Source: Chromatiales bacterium
GTDB taxonomy: Bacteria > Pseudomonadota > Gammaproteobacteria > JAGRGH01
Assembly: GCA_020445605.1 (NCBI GenBank)
Contig: JAGRGH010000063.1
Location: 62,001-126,000, forward strand
Length of the DNA: 64,000 nt
Direction of reading: 5' to 3'
The stretch's first letter is position 1. Every line of letters begins with the position of its first letter. Of this stretch, positions 48,381-57,930 are shown piece by piece. The notes under the pieces were generated by a model. It did no database searches, was not told where the DNA came from, and was given only the letters and a program-made list of their open reading frames with translations. The position numbers and the translations under genes are program-made.

Positions 48381-48548
48381 ATGAAGCGCATGCTCGCATT
48401 GTCCTCGATCTTGCTGTTTGTTTCCGATGTCTGCGCCGCCGCGGTCAAAGGGGCCAATGCCGTGCCGGCGCTGGGCGCCGAGGGCCTGCTGGGAATCGCG
48501 GTGATGGTCGGCCTGCTGGGTCTGCGCGCGCTGCGTAGTCGCCGCTGA
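48381..48548 (+). CDS. 55-residue mini-protein with sorting-type tail (first of two)
   Basis: MKRMLALSSILLFVSDVCAA is a signal peptide; only a handful of residues (VKGANA) then separate it from VPALGAEGLLGIAVMVGLLG and the basic end LRALRSRR. The C-terminal half has the layout of PEP-CTERM/IPTL-CTERM sorting signals: a VP motif, a hydrophobic helix, and a cluster of arginines. The second gene encodes a similar protein. A ribosome site GGGGAG lies nine bases upstream. No function is known; it may be a minimal substrate of an exosortase-like enzyme, or a two-helix membrane peptide if the signal is not cleaved. Confidence 0.7.
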   Translation: MKRMLALSSILLFVSDVCAAAVKGANAVPALGAEGLLGIAVMVGLLGLRALRSRR

Positions 48549-48580
48549 CCTTTCGCCCGACCTCATTGAGGAGCCGCTCC

Positions 48581-48745
48581 ATGAAAAAACCATTGCTCGC
48601 AATCGCGCTGTTCGCAGCCCTGCCGTCCGCCTGGGCGAGTTCGCGGGCAGTACTCGCGGTCCCCGTGCTCGATGCGCCCGGTCTGCTCGGTCTGGGTGTT
48701 CTGCTCACCGTCATCGCGGCGCGAGTGCTGCGCCGTAAGGCCTAA
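48581..48745 (+). CDS. 54-residue mini-protein with sorting-type tail (second of two)
   Basis: A paralogue-like companion 32 bases downstream of the first. Signal peptide MKKPLLAIALFAALPSAWA, a very short spacer, then AVPVLDAPGLLGLGVLLTVI and the basic end RVLRRKA. AVPxLxAxGLLG is shared with the first mini-protein. GAGGAG nine bases upstream of ATG is a good ribosome site. It lies 29 bases before the fatty acid hydroxylase GTG start, so the three probably form one operon. The mature product would be almost only the tail. Confidence 0.7.
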   Translation: MKKPLLAIALFAALPSAWASSRAVLAVPVLDAPGLLGLGVLLTVIAARVLRRKA

Positions 48746-48774
48746 GCCTCGCTCAAGCGCATGCGAGGTTTGGA

Positions 48775-49611
48775 GTGACGGACCCCAACGCACCCTGGCT
48801 GATCTGGCTGGCGCTGTTCGGCTGGATCGGCGGCGCGATCCTAGTCGCGCTGTGGGAATCGCTGGCCCCGCGCCGGCCTGAAGGCCAGCACCTCGTGCAG
48901 CGCTGGATGACGAATCTGTCGCTGTTCGCCGTAAACGAGGGCGTCGCCTTCGCGTTGCGTGCCGCGGCGCTGTCGACCGGTCTGTGGGCCGGGTCCGAAA
49001 CCGGCGTGGGCCTGTTCAGGATGCTCGAACTGCCCTTCTGGGCACAGTGCGCGGCGCTGCTGGTGATCAGCGACTTTGTCGGTTACTGGCAGCACCGCAT
49101 CGAACACCTGTGGGCTCCCCTGTGGCGCATCCACGCGATTCACCACACGGATGTCGAGATCGACTTCTCGACCAACTTCCGCCATCACCCGCTGGAAGTC
49201 ATCCTGAGCACAATGGTTGCGCTGGTGGTCGGCTGGGTGCTGGGGCCTGCGCTTGCGGTGTGGATCGTCGTGCAGGCGATTTCACACACCGTGCAGTATC
49301 TGAATCACGGTAACGTGCGTATTCCGGATGCCGCCGATCGCGGCCTGCGCAGGCTGATCGTCACGCCGGACATGCACCGGATTCACCACTCGCGCGAGCG
49401 CGTGGAGACCGACCGCAACTTCGGCAATGTGTTTCCCTGGTGGGATCGTCTGTTCGGCACGTACCGCACGCGCCCCTGGGAGGGTCAGCTCGATCTCGTG
49501 GCCGGGCTCGAGTATTTCCGCGAACCGCGCGAAATCACCCTGTTCAAGCTGCTGGCGATGCCGTTTACCTGGCCGCGCGAACGTTCACTGCAGGGCCAGC
49601 GCACGGCCTGA
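48775..49611 (+). CDS. Fatty acid hydroxylase superfamily membrane protein
   Basis: A 278-residue di-iron membrane enzyme of the sterol desaturase/fatty acid hydroxylase superfamily. Histidine boxes are visible: GYWQHRIEHLW, WRIHAIHHTDVEIDF, HTVQYLNHGN and DMHRIHHSRE. Membrane helices precede and separate the boxes. Substrates in the family include sterols, sphingolipids, carotenoids and alkylglycerols; this one cannot be assigned. GTG at 48775 is used (GGA upstream). It is the last gene of the operon with the two mini-proteins and is convergent with the rhodanese. Confidence 0.88.
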   Translation: MTDPNAPWLIWLALFGWIGGAILVALWESLAPRRPEGQHLVQRWMTNLSLFAVNEGVAFALRAAALSTGLWAGSETGVGLFRMLELPFWAQCAALLVISDFVGYWQHRIEHLWAPLWRIHAIHHTDVEIDFSTNFRHHPLEVILSTMVALVVGWVLGPALAVWIVVQAISHTVQYLNHGNVRIPDAADRGLRRLIVTPDMHRIHHSRERVETDRNFGNVFPWWDRLFGTYRTRPWEGQLDLVAGLEYFREPREITLFKLLAMPFTWPRERSLQGQRTA

Positions 49612-49634
49612 AGGAACGCGGTCCGGCAGGGGTC

Positions 49635-50063
49635 TCAGCACTGCTCCCACGGCAGGCCGTGGAATCTCCAGCCACCAACCGTTGAACGGTGATGGTGGTC
49701 GTCCAGTTCGCCCTCGAAACCTTCGTTGATGCTGAACACACGCTTGAAGCCGGCTTCCAGCAGCACGCGACCGGCCTCCATGGAACGCTTGCCGCTGCGG
49801 CAGATCAGCACAATCGGCGCACAGCCATCGTCCGGCTCGCAGACGATGCCACCGAGCATGACCTTGCGCACCTCGCGCGCGAAGTTCGGGTTCACGTTCC
49901 AGTCCGGCTCGTCGATCCACGGCACATGCACCGCACCCGCGGGATGACCGACGAACAGAAACTCCATCTCCGAGCGACAGTCGATCAGCACGGCGCGTGG
50001 ATCTTCCTGGATCAGCTCCCAGGCCTGCTTCGGCCCGATTTCGACGATCTTCGCCTTGCTCAT
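49635..50063 (-). CDS. Rhodanese-like sulfurtransferase
   Basis: A 142-residue single rhodanese domain. The active-site loop is ICRSGKRSMEAGRVL with the catalytic cysteine; the loop CRSGKRS matches thiosulfate sulfurtransferase types. Other segments are AVLIDCRSEMEFLFVGHPAG and VPWIDEPDW. It probably moves sulfane sulfur in the cytoplasm, a useful role in a sulfur oxidiser. It lies 26 bases past aceA on the same strand. Confidence 0.9.
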   Translation of the reverse strand: MSKAKIVEIGPKQAWELIQEDPRAVLIDCRSEMEFLFVGHPAGAVHVPWIDEPDWNVNPNFAREVRKVMLGGIVCEPDDGCAPIVLICRSGKRSMEAGRVLLEAGFKRVFSINEGFEGELDDHHHRSTVGGWRFHGLPWEQC

Positions 50064-50089
50064 CGCTGTCGCCCTCCGGGGGCGCTTGG

Positions 50090-51394
<1,305 letters not shown>

Positions 51395-51460
51395 GGTGAC
51401 CTCTCAATCAGTTCGACGGTTTCCGATGCGCCCGAGCCTACCGAAGGGCCAAGTATTTAT

Positions 51461-51501
51461 CATTCCAATCTTTTTAATCTAGACTATAGCGACATTCCAA
51501 T
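51461..51501. promoter_or_regulatory. Direct repeat CATTCCAAT in the aceA-LysR spacer
   Basis: CATTCCAAT occurs at 51461-51469 and again at 51493-51501, 32 bases (three helical turns) apart, in the AT-rich centre of the 126-bp divergent spacer. Placement on one face of the helix fits binding by the adjacent LysR protein; this is inference. Confidence 0.45.
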
Positions 51502-51520
51502 AATTCAAGTCGCCCAAGCC

Positions 51521-52528
51521 ATGACCGACCCCAAGCCCCCCTACTACAAACAGAACCGGCTCAAGCAGTTGCGTGCGTTCGTCCACGCGGCCCAGGCCGG
51601 CACGGTGTCGAAGGCCGCGGAGCGTCTGTTCCTGAGCCAGCCGTCCGTTTCGTTACAGATCCAGGCCCTGGAGCGGGAGTTCTCGACGACCCTGTTCGAG
51701 CGCCGCGGCCCGTCGATCAAGCTGACGCCCGAGGGCGAGGTGCTCTATGAACTGGCTCGCCCGCTGATCGAAGCGATCGACCAGTTGCAGGAGACCTTCT
51801 ACGCCCACTGCGGTCGGCTCGAAAGCGGCCAGCTGTCGATCGCCGCCGGCGAGGCGACCATCCTTTATCTACTGCCCGAGCCCATCAAGCAGTTCGTCGC
51901 GGAATACCCGGGCATCGACGTGAAGCTGCAGAACGTCACCGGACGCGACGGCATGGTCATGCTGCGGGCCGACGAGGTTGACTTCGCCGTAGGCTCGTTC
52001 ATCGATGTGCCCGATGACGTCTGCTACCGCAGCCTCAAGACCTACAAGCCGGTGCTGATCACCCCGCGCGGGCATCCGCTGTCGAAGCTCGAATCCCTGA
52101 CGCTCGCCGACATCTCGCCCTATGGCCTGATCCTGCCGCCGCGGCATCTGAGCACCTGGCGCATTGTCGACACCGTGTTCAACCAGAACGACGCGACCTA
52201 CCAGGTCGCGCTGGAGGCCGGCGGCTGGGAGGTCGTCAAGAAATACGTCGAGAACGGACTGGGGGTTTCCATCGTCATCGATCTGTGCCTGACCGGCGAT
52301 GAAGACCTGGAAGTGATCCCGCTGTCGCGCTACTTCCCCAAGCGCGACTACGGCATCGTCACCCGTCGTGGCCGGTTTCTGTCACCACAGGCGCGCCGTT
52401 TCATCGACATGATGGACCCGCACTTTTTCGAGGCAACCGGCGAAACCCACAACATCAAGGACGATGCGACCGACGACGCTCGCGGCACCTGCACCACGCA
52501 GAACGATCGCAGCGTTGGAATACGCTGA
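51521..52528 (+). CDS. LysR family regulator (CysB-like length) divergent from aceA
   Basis: A 335-residue LysR regulator. The helix-turn-helix is at about 10-70 (LKQLRAFVHAAQAGTVSKAA, then SQPSVSLQIQALEREFSTTL), and the effector domain starts near 100 (GQLSIAAGEATILYLLPEPI). The C-terminus has a short polar extension past the usual end. Divergence from isocitrate lyase suggests a role in C2 metabolism control. The ATG at 51521 is chosen because it begins the family sequence; the in-frame extension upstream lies in aceA. No clear ribosome site. Confidence 0.9.
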   Translation: MTDPKPPYYKQNRLKQLRAFVHAAQAGTVSKAAERLFLSQPSVSLQIQALEREFSTTLFERRGPSIKLTPEGEVLYELARPLIEAIDQLQETFYAHCGRLESGQLSIAAGEATILYLLPEPIKQFVAEYPGIDVKLQNVTGRDGMVMLRADEVDFAVGSFIDVPDDVCYRSLKTYKPVLITPRGHPLSKLESLTLADISPYGLILPPRHLSTWRIVDTVFNQNDATYQVALEAGGWEVVKKYVENGLGVSIVIDLCLTGDEDLEVIPLSRYFPKRDYGIVTRRGRFLSPQARRFIDMMDPHFFEATGETHNIKDDATDDARGTCTTQNDRSVGIR

Positions 52529-52570
52529 AGATTCCGTCATGCGACAAAAACACTTCTGACTCATTACCAG

Positions 52571-52680
52571 GGGTGCGTGCCACGCACCGACACGAACCCA
52601 GCCCAACCGTCCCTTGGTGCGCGGTGCGCACCCTACGTGTGCCGGGGTTTGTGTTCCGTTTAGGGTGCGCACCGCGCACC
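52571..52680. repeat. Inverted-repeat element GGTGCGCGGTGCGCACCCTA
   Basis: A perfect 20-bp inverted repeat: left arm 52616-52635, 25-base loop, right arm 52661-52680. Just upstream at 52571-52587 lies a smaller hairpin, GGTGCG-TGCCA-CGCACC, sharing the GGTGCG core. Together with copy 3 of the 162-bp element this fills the whole 334-bp gap between the LysR gene and phaC; no coding sequence is seen there. The right arm pattern TAGGGTGCGCACC resembles dispersed small repeats of gammaproteobacteria. Confidence 0.75.
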
Positions 52681-52700
52681 GTGGGCAATCGAGGCACTAG

Positions 52701-52862
52701 CAGGTTGTTGAAAAAGGCCCGTCCATGGCCTTTTCAACATCGCAACCGAAAAGCGCGGTTTTCGGTTGCTCACGAAAATCGAACACTTGGGTGTTCGATT
52801 TTCGGGCGCGACGTCCCTGTCTCGCGATATCAGGCTGTTGAAATTAAAATTTCAACAGCCTG
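52701..52862 (+). repeat. 162-bp MITE-like hairpin element, copy 3
   Basis: The best preserved copy. Flanking CTAG on both sides is an exact 4-bp direct repeat; the right CTAG includes the TAG stop of phaC (minus strand). Ends are inverted (CAGGTTGTTGAAAA and TTTTCAACAGCCTG, one mismatch). Hairpins in order: 52707-52738, 52743-52768 (10-bp stem), 52773-52804 (14-bp perfect stem, CGAAAATCGAACAC), 52806-52825 (one mismatch) and 52831-52862 (14-bp perfect stem, TAAA loop). Confidence 0.92.
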
Positions 52863-53930
52863 CTAGCCGCGCTTGTCCAGCCACTCGCCGATCGCCGGCG
52901 GCACCTGCGCCATTGCACCGCCGCTGACGAAGATGCCGATGTGGCCGCCGCGGAACGCCAGTTCGCGGTAGTCCTTCGTGCCGACGTGCTTGCGCAGGGC
53001 CAACGATGCGGCCGGCGGCACGAGGTGGTCCTTCTCGGCGTAGACGTTGAACACGGGCATGTCGACCGCACCCAGATCGACGGTGCGCGCGCCGATCTTC
53101 AGCTCGCCCTTGATCAGCAGATTGCGCTGATACAGGTCACGGATGAACTGACGAAACGCCTCGCCGGCCTGGTCGGGGCTGTCGAAAATCCATTTTTCCA
53201 TGCGCATGAAGTTCTTGAGCTTGTCGGGCTCCTGCATGAGATCGACCGCGTCGATGTACTTCTGGCCGGCCATGCGGAACGGCTGCATGGACAGGAACGT
53301 CGCGTTCATGAGATCGCCCGGAATGTTGCCGAGCGTATCGACGAGCAGGTCGACGTTCAGGCACTGCGACCAGCGGCTCAGCAGGTTGTCCGGCGTCTGA
53401 AAGTCGACGGGCGTGACCATGGTCACGAGGTTGCGTACCTTGCGTGGATGCAGCGCGCTGTAGCACAGGCTCAGCGTGCCGCCCTGGCAGATGCCGAGCA
53501 GGTTCATGTCCTTGCGGCCATGCGCCTTGAGGATGTGATCCACACAGCTGTCGATGTATCCGTTGATGTAGTCGTCGAGGGTGATCCAGCGATCGGCCGC
53601 GTCCGGATAGCCCCAGTCGATGAGATAGACGTCCTGCCCGGCCTCGAGCAGTCCGCGGATCATGGAGCGGTCTTCCTGCAGATCGGTCATGTACGGGCGG
53701 TTCACAAGCGCATACACGACCAGCGTCGGCACCTTCGAACGCTTGACGCCGGCCGGCGTCGCGTAGCGATAAAGCGTCACCTTGTCATCGCGAAACACCG
53801 CCTCGCGCGTGCTCACGCCGGTGCTGATCTCATCGAGCTCGCTCAGGTTTTTCAGGCCCACGGCGAGCTTGCGGTTGAACTCGGCGACTTCCTGAATCAT
53901 GGTCGCGCCGTTTGCATTCGGGTTCGTCAT
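52863..53930 (-). CDS. phaC: Class III polyhydroxyalkanoate synthase subunit PhaC
   Basis: A 355-residue catalytic subunit that polymerises 3-hydroxyacyl-CoA on the granule surface. The lipase-like box is LLGICQGGTLSL with nucleophile Cys148; Asp301 (YAEKDHLVPP) and His330 (RGGHIGIFV) complete the triad, each one residue from the Allochromatium positions. The short length is typical of class III, which needs PhaE. It lies 15 bases after phaE. Its stop codon TAG forms part of the CTAG flank of element copy 3. Confidence 0.97.
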   Translation of the reverse strand: MTNPNANGATMIQEVAEFNRKLAVGLKNLSELDEISTGVSTREAVFRDDKVTLYRYATPAGVKRSKVPTLVVYALVNRPYMTDLQEDRSMIRGLLEAGQDVYLIDWGYPDAADRWITLDDYINGYIDSCVDHILKAHGRKDMNLLGICQGGTLSLCYSALHPRKVRNLVTMVTPVDFQTPDNLLSRWSQCLNVDLLVDTLGNIPGDLMNATFLSMQPFRMAGQKYIDAVDLMQEPDKLKNFMRMEKWIFDSPDQAGEAFRQFIRDLYQRNLLIKGELKIGARTVDLGAVDMPVFNVYAEKDHLVPPAASLALRKHVGTKDYRELAFRGGHIGIFVSGGAMAQVPPAIGEWLDKRG

Positions 53931-53945
53931 TTCAGGCTCACTCCG

Positions 53946-55007
53946 TCAGGATTTGCTTTTCTTCGACTTGCCGCCGGCGGACTTCTTTTTCGCCGGCCTC
54001 TTTTCCGCCTTCGGCTCATCGCGCGACTGCCCTTCGAGCGCCTCGATGCGCTGGATCAGCGCGCGGTTCTCGCGCTTGAGTGACTGCACGCGCTGGGCGA
54101 GCGAGTCGAAATCGGCGCGGGTCGGCAGATGCAGCTGGTGCAGGCTCGCATCCACGAGCTGGTTCATCTCGCGCTTGAACGACATCTGCGCGTCGATCAT
54201 GCGGCCGTTCGCGGCCTGATACGCGTCGGTGGTGACGATCTCGGCATAGACCGCCTCGGCCGCGTCGACCCACAGCCCATACAGACCGCGCGCGGTGGAC
54301 CACGGTCCGTCCGGCTGCGCGACGGCCTCTTCGGTCATGCGTGTCTGTAGCCGCTGCGCGGTCTCGCTGGCGAAGTCCTTGAACAGCGCGGTGAATTCCA
54401 GGAATGCCCGCTGATAATCCATGTAAAGCGTGACCGCGCGCTGCCATTGCCCCTGACGCTCGCGGCTGAGACCCAGACCCGGCGTGTTCAGCCAGCGCGC
54501 GGTATTCGCATACCAGCCGTCGGCGGTCATCTGCGACCAGGGGCCGCTGCCCGGCTGCATGAACAGATCGGTGATCGCCGGCATCGCCGGCATCTGCTTC
54601 TGCCATTCGGCCACCGGCGCCGTCCAGAATGAAAACACCCGATCGAGACCTCCGGTCTGGCCCACGCCCTCGCGGAGCTGTTCGAAGCCCTTCTCGATCG
54701 CCTTGGACCAGGCGGCCTGCGCCTGCTCACCGGAATTCATCGCGGTCTGGAAGCCCTCGTTGCAGACCCGCGCCAGGTTGTCGAACACCTTGCCCTGATC
54801 GACGACACGACCGAACAGATCGCCCGCCACACCGGACTGCGGCATGGCCGCACGGCGCCACTGCTCGAACATGTCCAGCCACGGGTTGGCCGGCGCCGCG
54901 GCCGGTTTGCCAGCATCGCCGAGCGCCGCGCTGCCCATTTCCTGCATCAGGCCCCAGTAGCGCCGCTGCAGGTCCAGCCACTCGTTACCAAAAGCATTCG
55001 CCGCCAT
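53946..55007 (-). CDS. phaE: Class III PHA synthase subunit PhaE
   Basis: A 353-residue non-catalytic partner of PhaC. The body is helical with typical PhaE motifs ([20 protein letters not shown], then [20 protein letters not shown]), and the C-terminus carries a coiled coil (LQRVQSL-like [20 protein letters not shown]) followed by a lysine/serine tail ([14 protein letters not shown]). It is the first gene of phaE-phaC and divergent from phaA; the 133-bp spacer holds a likely PhaR operator. Confidence 0.94.
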   Translation of the reverse strand: MAANAFGNEWLDLQRRYWGLMQEMGSAALGDAGKPAAAPANPWLDMFEQWRRAAMPQSGVAGDLFGRVVDQGKVFDNLARVCNEGFQTAMNSGEQAQAAWSKAIEKGFEQLREGVGQTGGLDRVFSFWTAPVAEWQKQMPAMPAITDLFMQPGSGPWSQMTADGWYANTARWLNTPGLGLSRERQGQWQRAVTLYMDYQRAFLEFTALFKDFASETAQRLQTRMTEEAVAQPDGPWSTARGLYGLWVDAAEAVYAEIVTTDAYQAANGRMIDAQMSFKREMNQLVDASLHQLHLPTRADFDSLAQRVQSLKRENRALIQRIEALEGQSRDEPKAEKRPAKKKSAGGKSKKSKS

Positions 55008-55036
55008 CGCTCACTCCAGGAATTCGTTTTCAGGAC

Positions 55037-55079
55037 TTGACGCAGCGCAGCATAGCAGCCAGAATTGTGCACTGCAACA
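55037..55079 (+). promoter_or_regulatory. phaAB promoter with PhaR-type operator
   Basis: TTGACG (55037-55042), 17 bases, CAGAAT (55060-55065) form a fair sigma-70 promoter reading toward phaA. TTGTGCACTGCAACA at 55065-55079 overlaps the end of the -10 box and the start site. The same 15 bases occur in the phasin promoter. PhaR proteins bind TGC-rich CTGCN3-4GCAG-like sites, so this is a likely operator; it lies in the spacer shared with phaE. Confidence 0.6.
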
Positions 55080-55140
55080 AAACAACGGCCGGGCCGGACC
55101 CGGCCTGAATCCCACCCTGAAACATTGTCGGAGGAGTCTC

Positions 55141-56322
55141 ATGAACGACGTACCCGTGATCGTCGCGGCCGGTCGCACGGCGATCGGAAACTTTGGTGGT
55201 GCGCTGGCGAACGTTCGCGCCCACGAACTCGGCGCCACCGTCATCCGCGCCCTGCTCGAACGCACCGGTGTCGCCCCGGAATCCGTCGACGAGGTCATTC
55301 TCGGCCATGTGCTGACCGCCGGCGAAGGCCAGAACACCGCACGCCAGGCCAGCATGGCGGCTGGCATCCCGCACACCACGCCGGCGCTGACCATCAACAA
55401 GGTGTGCGGCAGCGGGCTGAAGGCCGTACACCTCGCCGCGCAGGCGATCCGTTGTGGTGATGCCGAGATCGTCGTCGCCGGCGGTCAGGAGAACATGAGC
55501 CGCTCCGCGCACGTGGTGCCGAATTCACGCAACGGCCAGCGCATGGGCGACTGGGCGCTGAAAGACACCATGATCGTCGACGGCCTGTGGGATGCCTTCA
55601 ACAGCTGTCACATGGGCATCACGGCCGAGAACATCGCGAAGAAGTTCGACATCTCGCGCGCCGATCAGGACGCCTTCGCGGCCGAATCGCAAAGGCGTGC
55701 GGGTGAGGCACTGGAAAACAGCCGCTTCGCCGACGAGATCGTTCCGGTCTCGATCCCGCAGCGCAAGGGCGACCCGATCGTGTTCGATCGCGACGAGTTC
55801 CCGCGCCCCGGCACCAGCGCCGAATCGCTCGGCAAACTGCGCCCGGCGTTCGACCCGGCCGGCTGTGTGACCGCCGGCAACGCATCGGGTCTCAACGACG
55901 GGGCGGCGGCCGTGATCGTCATGAGCGAGGCGCGTGCCAAGGCGCTTGGCCTGAAGCCACTGGCGTGCATTCGCGGATTCGCGAGCGCCGGCGTGGATCC
56001 GGCGATCATGGGCACCGGCCCGATCCCGGCGTCGAAAAAGTGCCTGGAGCGCGCCGGCTGGGAAGTCGCCGATCTGGATCTGGTCGAGGCCAACGAGGCA
56101 TTCGCCGCGCAGGCGATCTCGGTGAACCGCGATCTCGGCTGGTCGCTGGACCGCGTGAATGTCAACGGCGGTGCCATCGCACTGGGACACCCGATCGGCG
56201 CCTCGGGCGCACGTGTGCTGGTCACCCTGATCCACGAGCTGGCGAAGCGCGACGGGCACAAGGGACTTGCTACGCTGTGCATCGGCGGCGGACAGGGCGT
56301 CGCCATGGCGATCGAGCGCTAG
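55141..56322 (+). CDS. phaA: Acetyl-CoA C-acetyltransferase (beta-ketothiolase)
   Basis: A 393-residue biosynthetic thiolase that condenses two acetyl-CoA to acetoacetyl-CoA. The nucleophile is Cys89 ([13 protein letters not shown]), the catalytic histidine is in [11 protein letters not shown] and the second cysteine is in [18 protein letters not shown] five bases upstream of ATG is an excellent ribosome site. It opens phaA-phaB; phaB follows after 84 bases that contain a hairpin (GGTCGGGAC with GTTCCGACC, 56338-56376). Confidence 0.97.
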   Translation: MNDVPVIVAAGRTAIGNFGGALANVRAHELGATVIRALLERTGVAPESVDEVILGHVLTAGEGQNTARQASMAAGIPHTTPALTINKVCGSGLKAVHLAAQAIRCGDAEIVVAGGQENMSRSAHVVPNSRNGQRMGDWALKDTMIVDGLWDAFNSCHMGITAENIAKKFDISRADQDAFAAESQRRAGEALENSRFADEIVPVSIPQRKGDPIVFDRDEFPRPGTSAESLGKLRPAFDPAGCVTAGNASGLNDGAAAVIVMSEARAKALGLKPLACIRGFASAGVDPAIMGTGPIPASKKCLERAGWEVADLDLVEANEAFAAQAISVNRDLGWSLDRVNVNGGAIALGHPIGASGARVLVTLIHELAKRDGHKGLATLCIGGGQGVAMAIER

Positions 56323-56406
56323 AATCGGGCGTTTTCCGGTCGGGACGGGGTCGCAACGCTGGCCTTCGTTCCGACCCTTTCAACAACGACACCAAACGAG
56401 GAGGCA

Positions 56407-57135
56407 ATGAACATGGCAAGAGTGGCTCTGGTCACGGGCGGGACCCGTGGCATCGGCGAGGCGATCTCGCTGGCACTGCGCGACGCTGGATATACCGTGG
56501 TCGCGAACTACGCCGGCAACGATGACGCCGCGCGCGCCTTCAGCGAACGCACCGGCATCAAGACCCAGAAGTTCGACGTCGGCGACTTCGAGGCCGTTCA
56601 GGCTGCGGTCGCACAGATCGAGCGCGACGTCGGCCCCGTCGACGTGCTAATCAACAACGCCGGCATCACACGCGACGGCACGCTGCAAAAGATGACGTTC
56701 GAACAGTGGAACGCCGTGCTGCAGACGAACCTGACCTCGTGCTTCAACACCTGTCGCGCGGTGATCGACGGCATGCGCGAGCGCGGTTTCGGCCGCGTGG
56801 TGAACATCGGCTCGGTCAACGGCCAGGCCGGCCAGTACGGGCAGGTCAACTACGCGGCGGCCAAATCCGGCATCCACGGCTTCACCAAGGCGCTGGCGCA
56901 GGAAGGCGCGGCCAAGGGCATCACCGTCAACGCGATCGCCCCGGGCTACATCAATACGGACATGGTCCGTGCCGTGCCCGAGAAAGTACTCGAGAAGATC
57001 GTCGCGCGCATCCCGGTCGGCCGGCTCGGCGAGGCCTCCGAAATCGCACGCGGCGTGCTGTTCCTCGTCTCGGACGACGCCGGCTTCATCACCGGCTCGA
57101 CCCTGTCGATCAACGGCGGCCAGCACATGTACTGA
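56407..57135 (+). CDS. phaB: Acetoacetyl-CoA reductase
   Basis: A 242-residue short-chain dehydrogenase that reduces acetoacetyl-CoA to (R)-3-hydroxybutyryl-CoA, usually with NADPH. The cofactor loop is VTGGTRGIGEAI, the SDR motif NNAGITRDGTLQKM is typical of PhaB, and the catalytic Ser-Tyr-Lys lie in IGSVNGQAGQYGQVNYAAAK. A GAGGAGG site precedes the ATG at 56407 by three to six bases; ATG at 56413 is an alternative with better spacing (about 10 bases). Confidence 0.96.
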   Translation: MNMARVALVTGGTRGIGEAISLALRDAGYTVVANYAGNDDAARAFSERTGIKTQKFDVGDFEAVQAAVAQIERDVGPVDVLINNAGITRDGTLQKMTFEQWNAVLQTNLTSCFNTCRAVIDGMRERGFGRVVNIGSVNGQAGQYGQVNYAAAKSGIHGFTKALAQEGAAKGITVNAIAPGYINTDMVRAVPEKVLEKIVARIPVGRLGEASEIARGVLFLVSDDAGFITGSTLSINGGQHMY

Positions 57136-57261
57136 GGCGCCGCCCGGCGCCGCCCGGGCGTATGGACATGCCCGGGTACCCAACCCCCTGCAAGCCCGGA
57201 ATGTTGCGATGCAGCGAAAATGGATTAGAATCCTCAATAGTCACGATTGAGGAGCTTCCCG

Positions 57262-57732
57262 GTGGCCGAGCCACATCTGATCAAGAAGTACCCGAACCGG
57301 CGCCTGTACGACACGATGCAGAGCCGGTACGTGACGCTGCACGAGGTGCGCGACCTGGTGCGCTCGGGCGTGGACATCCGCGTGATTGATTCCGAGACCA
57401 ACGAGGAAATCACCCGTGCCGTGCTCCTGCAGATCATCCTCGAACAGGAATCCGGCGGGGAGCCGCTGTTCACGGCCGACGCGCTGGCCCGCATGATCCG
57501 CGTCTACGGCGATTCGGTTCAGCAGCTGTTCGGCGGGTTCTTCGAGCGCAGCATGGAGCTGTTCAGCGAACAGCAATCGCAGGTCTCCAGGGCGCTGTCC
57601 GGCACGCCCATGGGCGCGATGAGCGATCTCGCGATGCGCAACATGGAACTGTGGCAGGACCTCCAGCGGCAGTGGCTGAACGCCGCCGGCGTCGGCGATT
57701 CCGGCACAAAGAAGGATTCCGGCAAGCCGTAG
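57262..57732 (+). CDS. phaR: PHA synthesis repressor PhaR
   Basis: A regulator of 156 residues from GTG 57262. The N-terminal DNA-binding domain is unmistakable (LIKKYPNRRLYDTMQSRYVT, then LHEVRDLVRSGVDIRVIDSE), followed by the PHB accumulation domain (EITRAVLLQIILEQESGGEP). PhaR binds both PHA and DNA and frees phasin genes when polymer appears. GTG 57262 has GAGGAG eight bases upstream; a TTG five codons earlier is less well placed. It lies 126 bases past phaB. Confidence 0.94.
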   Translation: MAEPHLIKKYPNRRLYDTMQSRYVTLHEVRDLVRSGVDIRVIDSETNEEITRAVLLQIILEQESGGEPLFTADALARMIRVYGDSVQQLFGGFFERSMELFSEQQSQVSRALSGTPMGAMSDLAMRNMELWQDLQRQWLNAAGVGDSGTKKDSGKP

Positions 57733-57930
57733 CGCCTGGAACGCCCGACCCGGCGTCGGGCAGGTTCCGACCCGCCACCCGGCCTGATAGCCAACCTACC
57801 CGGGTGGTTGAGCGACACGGTCAGGTCCCACGCTAGACCGGCCTGCCCCGGGCGCGATCCCGCAGATTCGGCCCCATCCCCTGCCCGCACGATTTTTTGC
57901 TGCGGTGCAAAAATATTTTCCCAAAACCCC

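Noticed and set aside
56338-56376. Hairpin between phaA and phaB as a terminator
   Set aside because: Imperfect 9-bp stem with a 21-base loop and only a short T-run; at most a weak attenuator, so not listed as a terminator.
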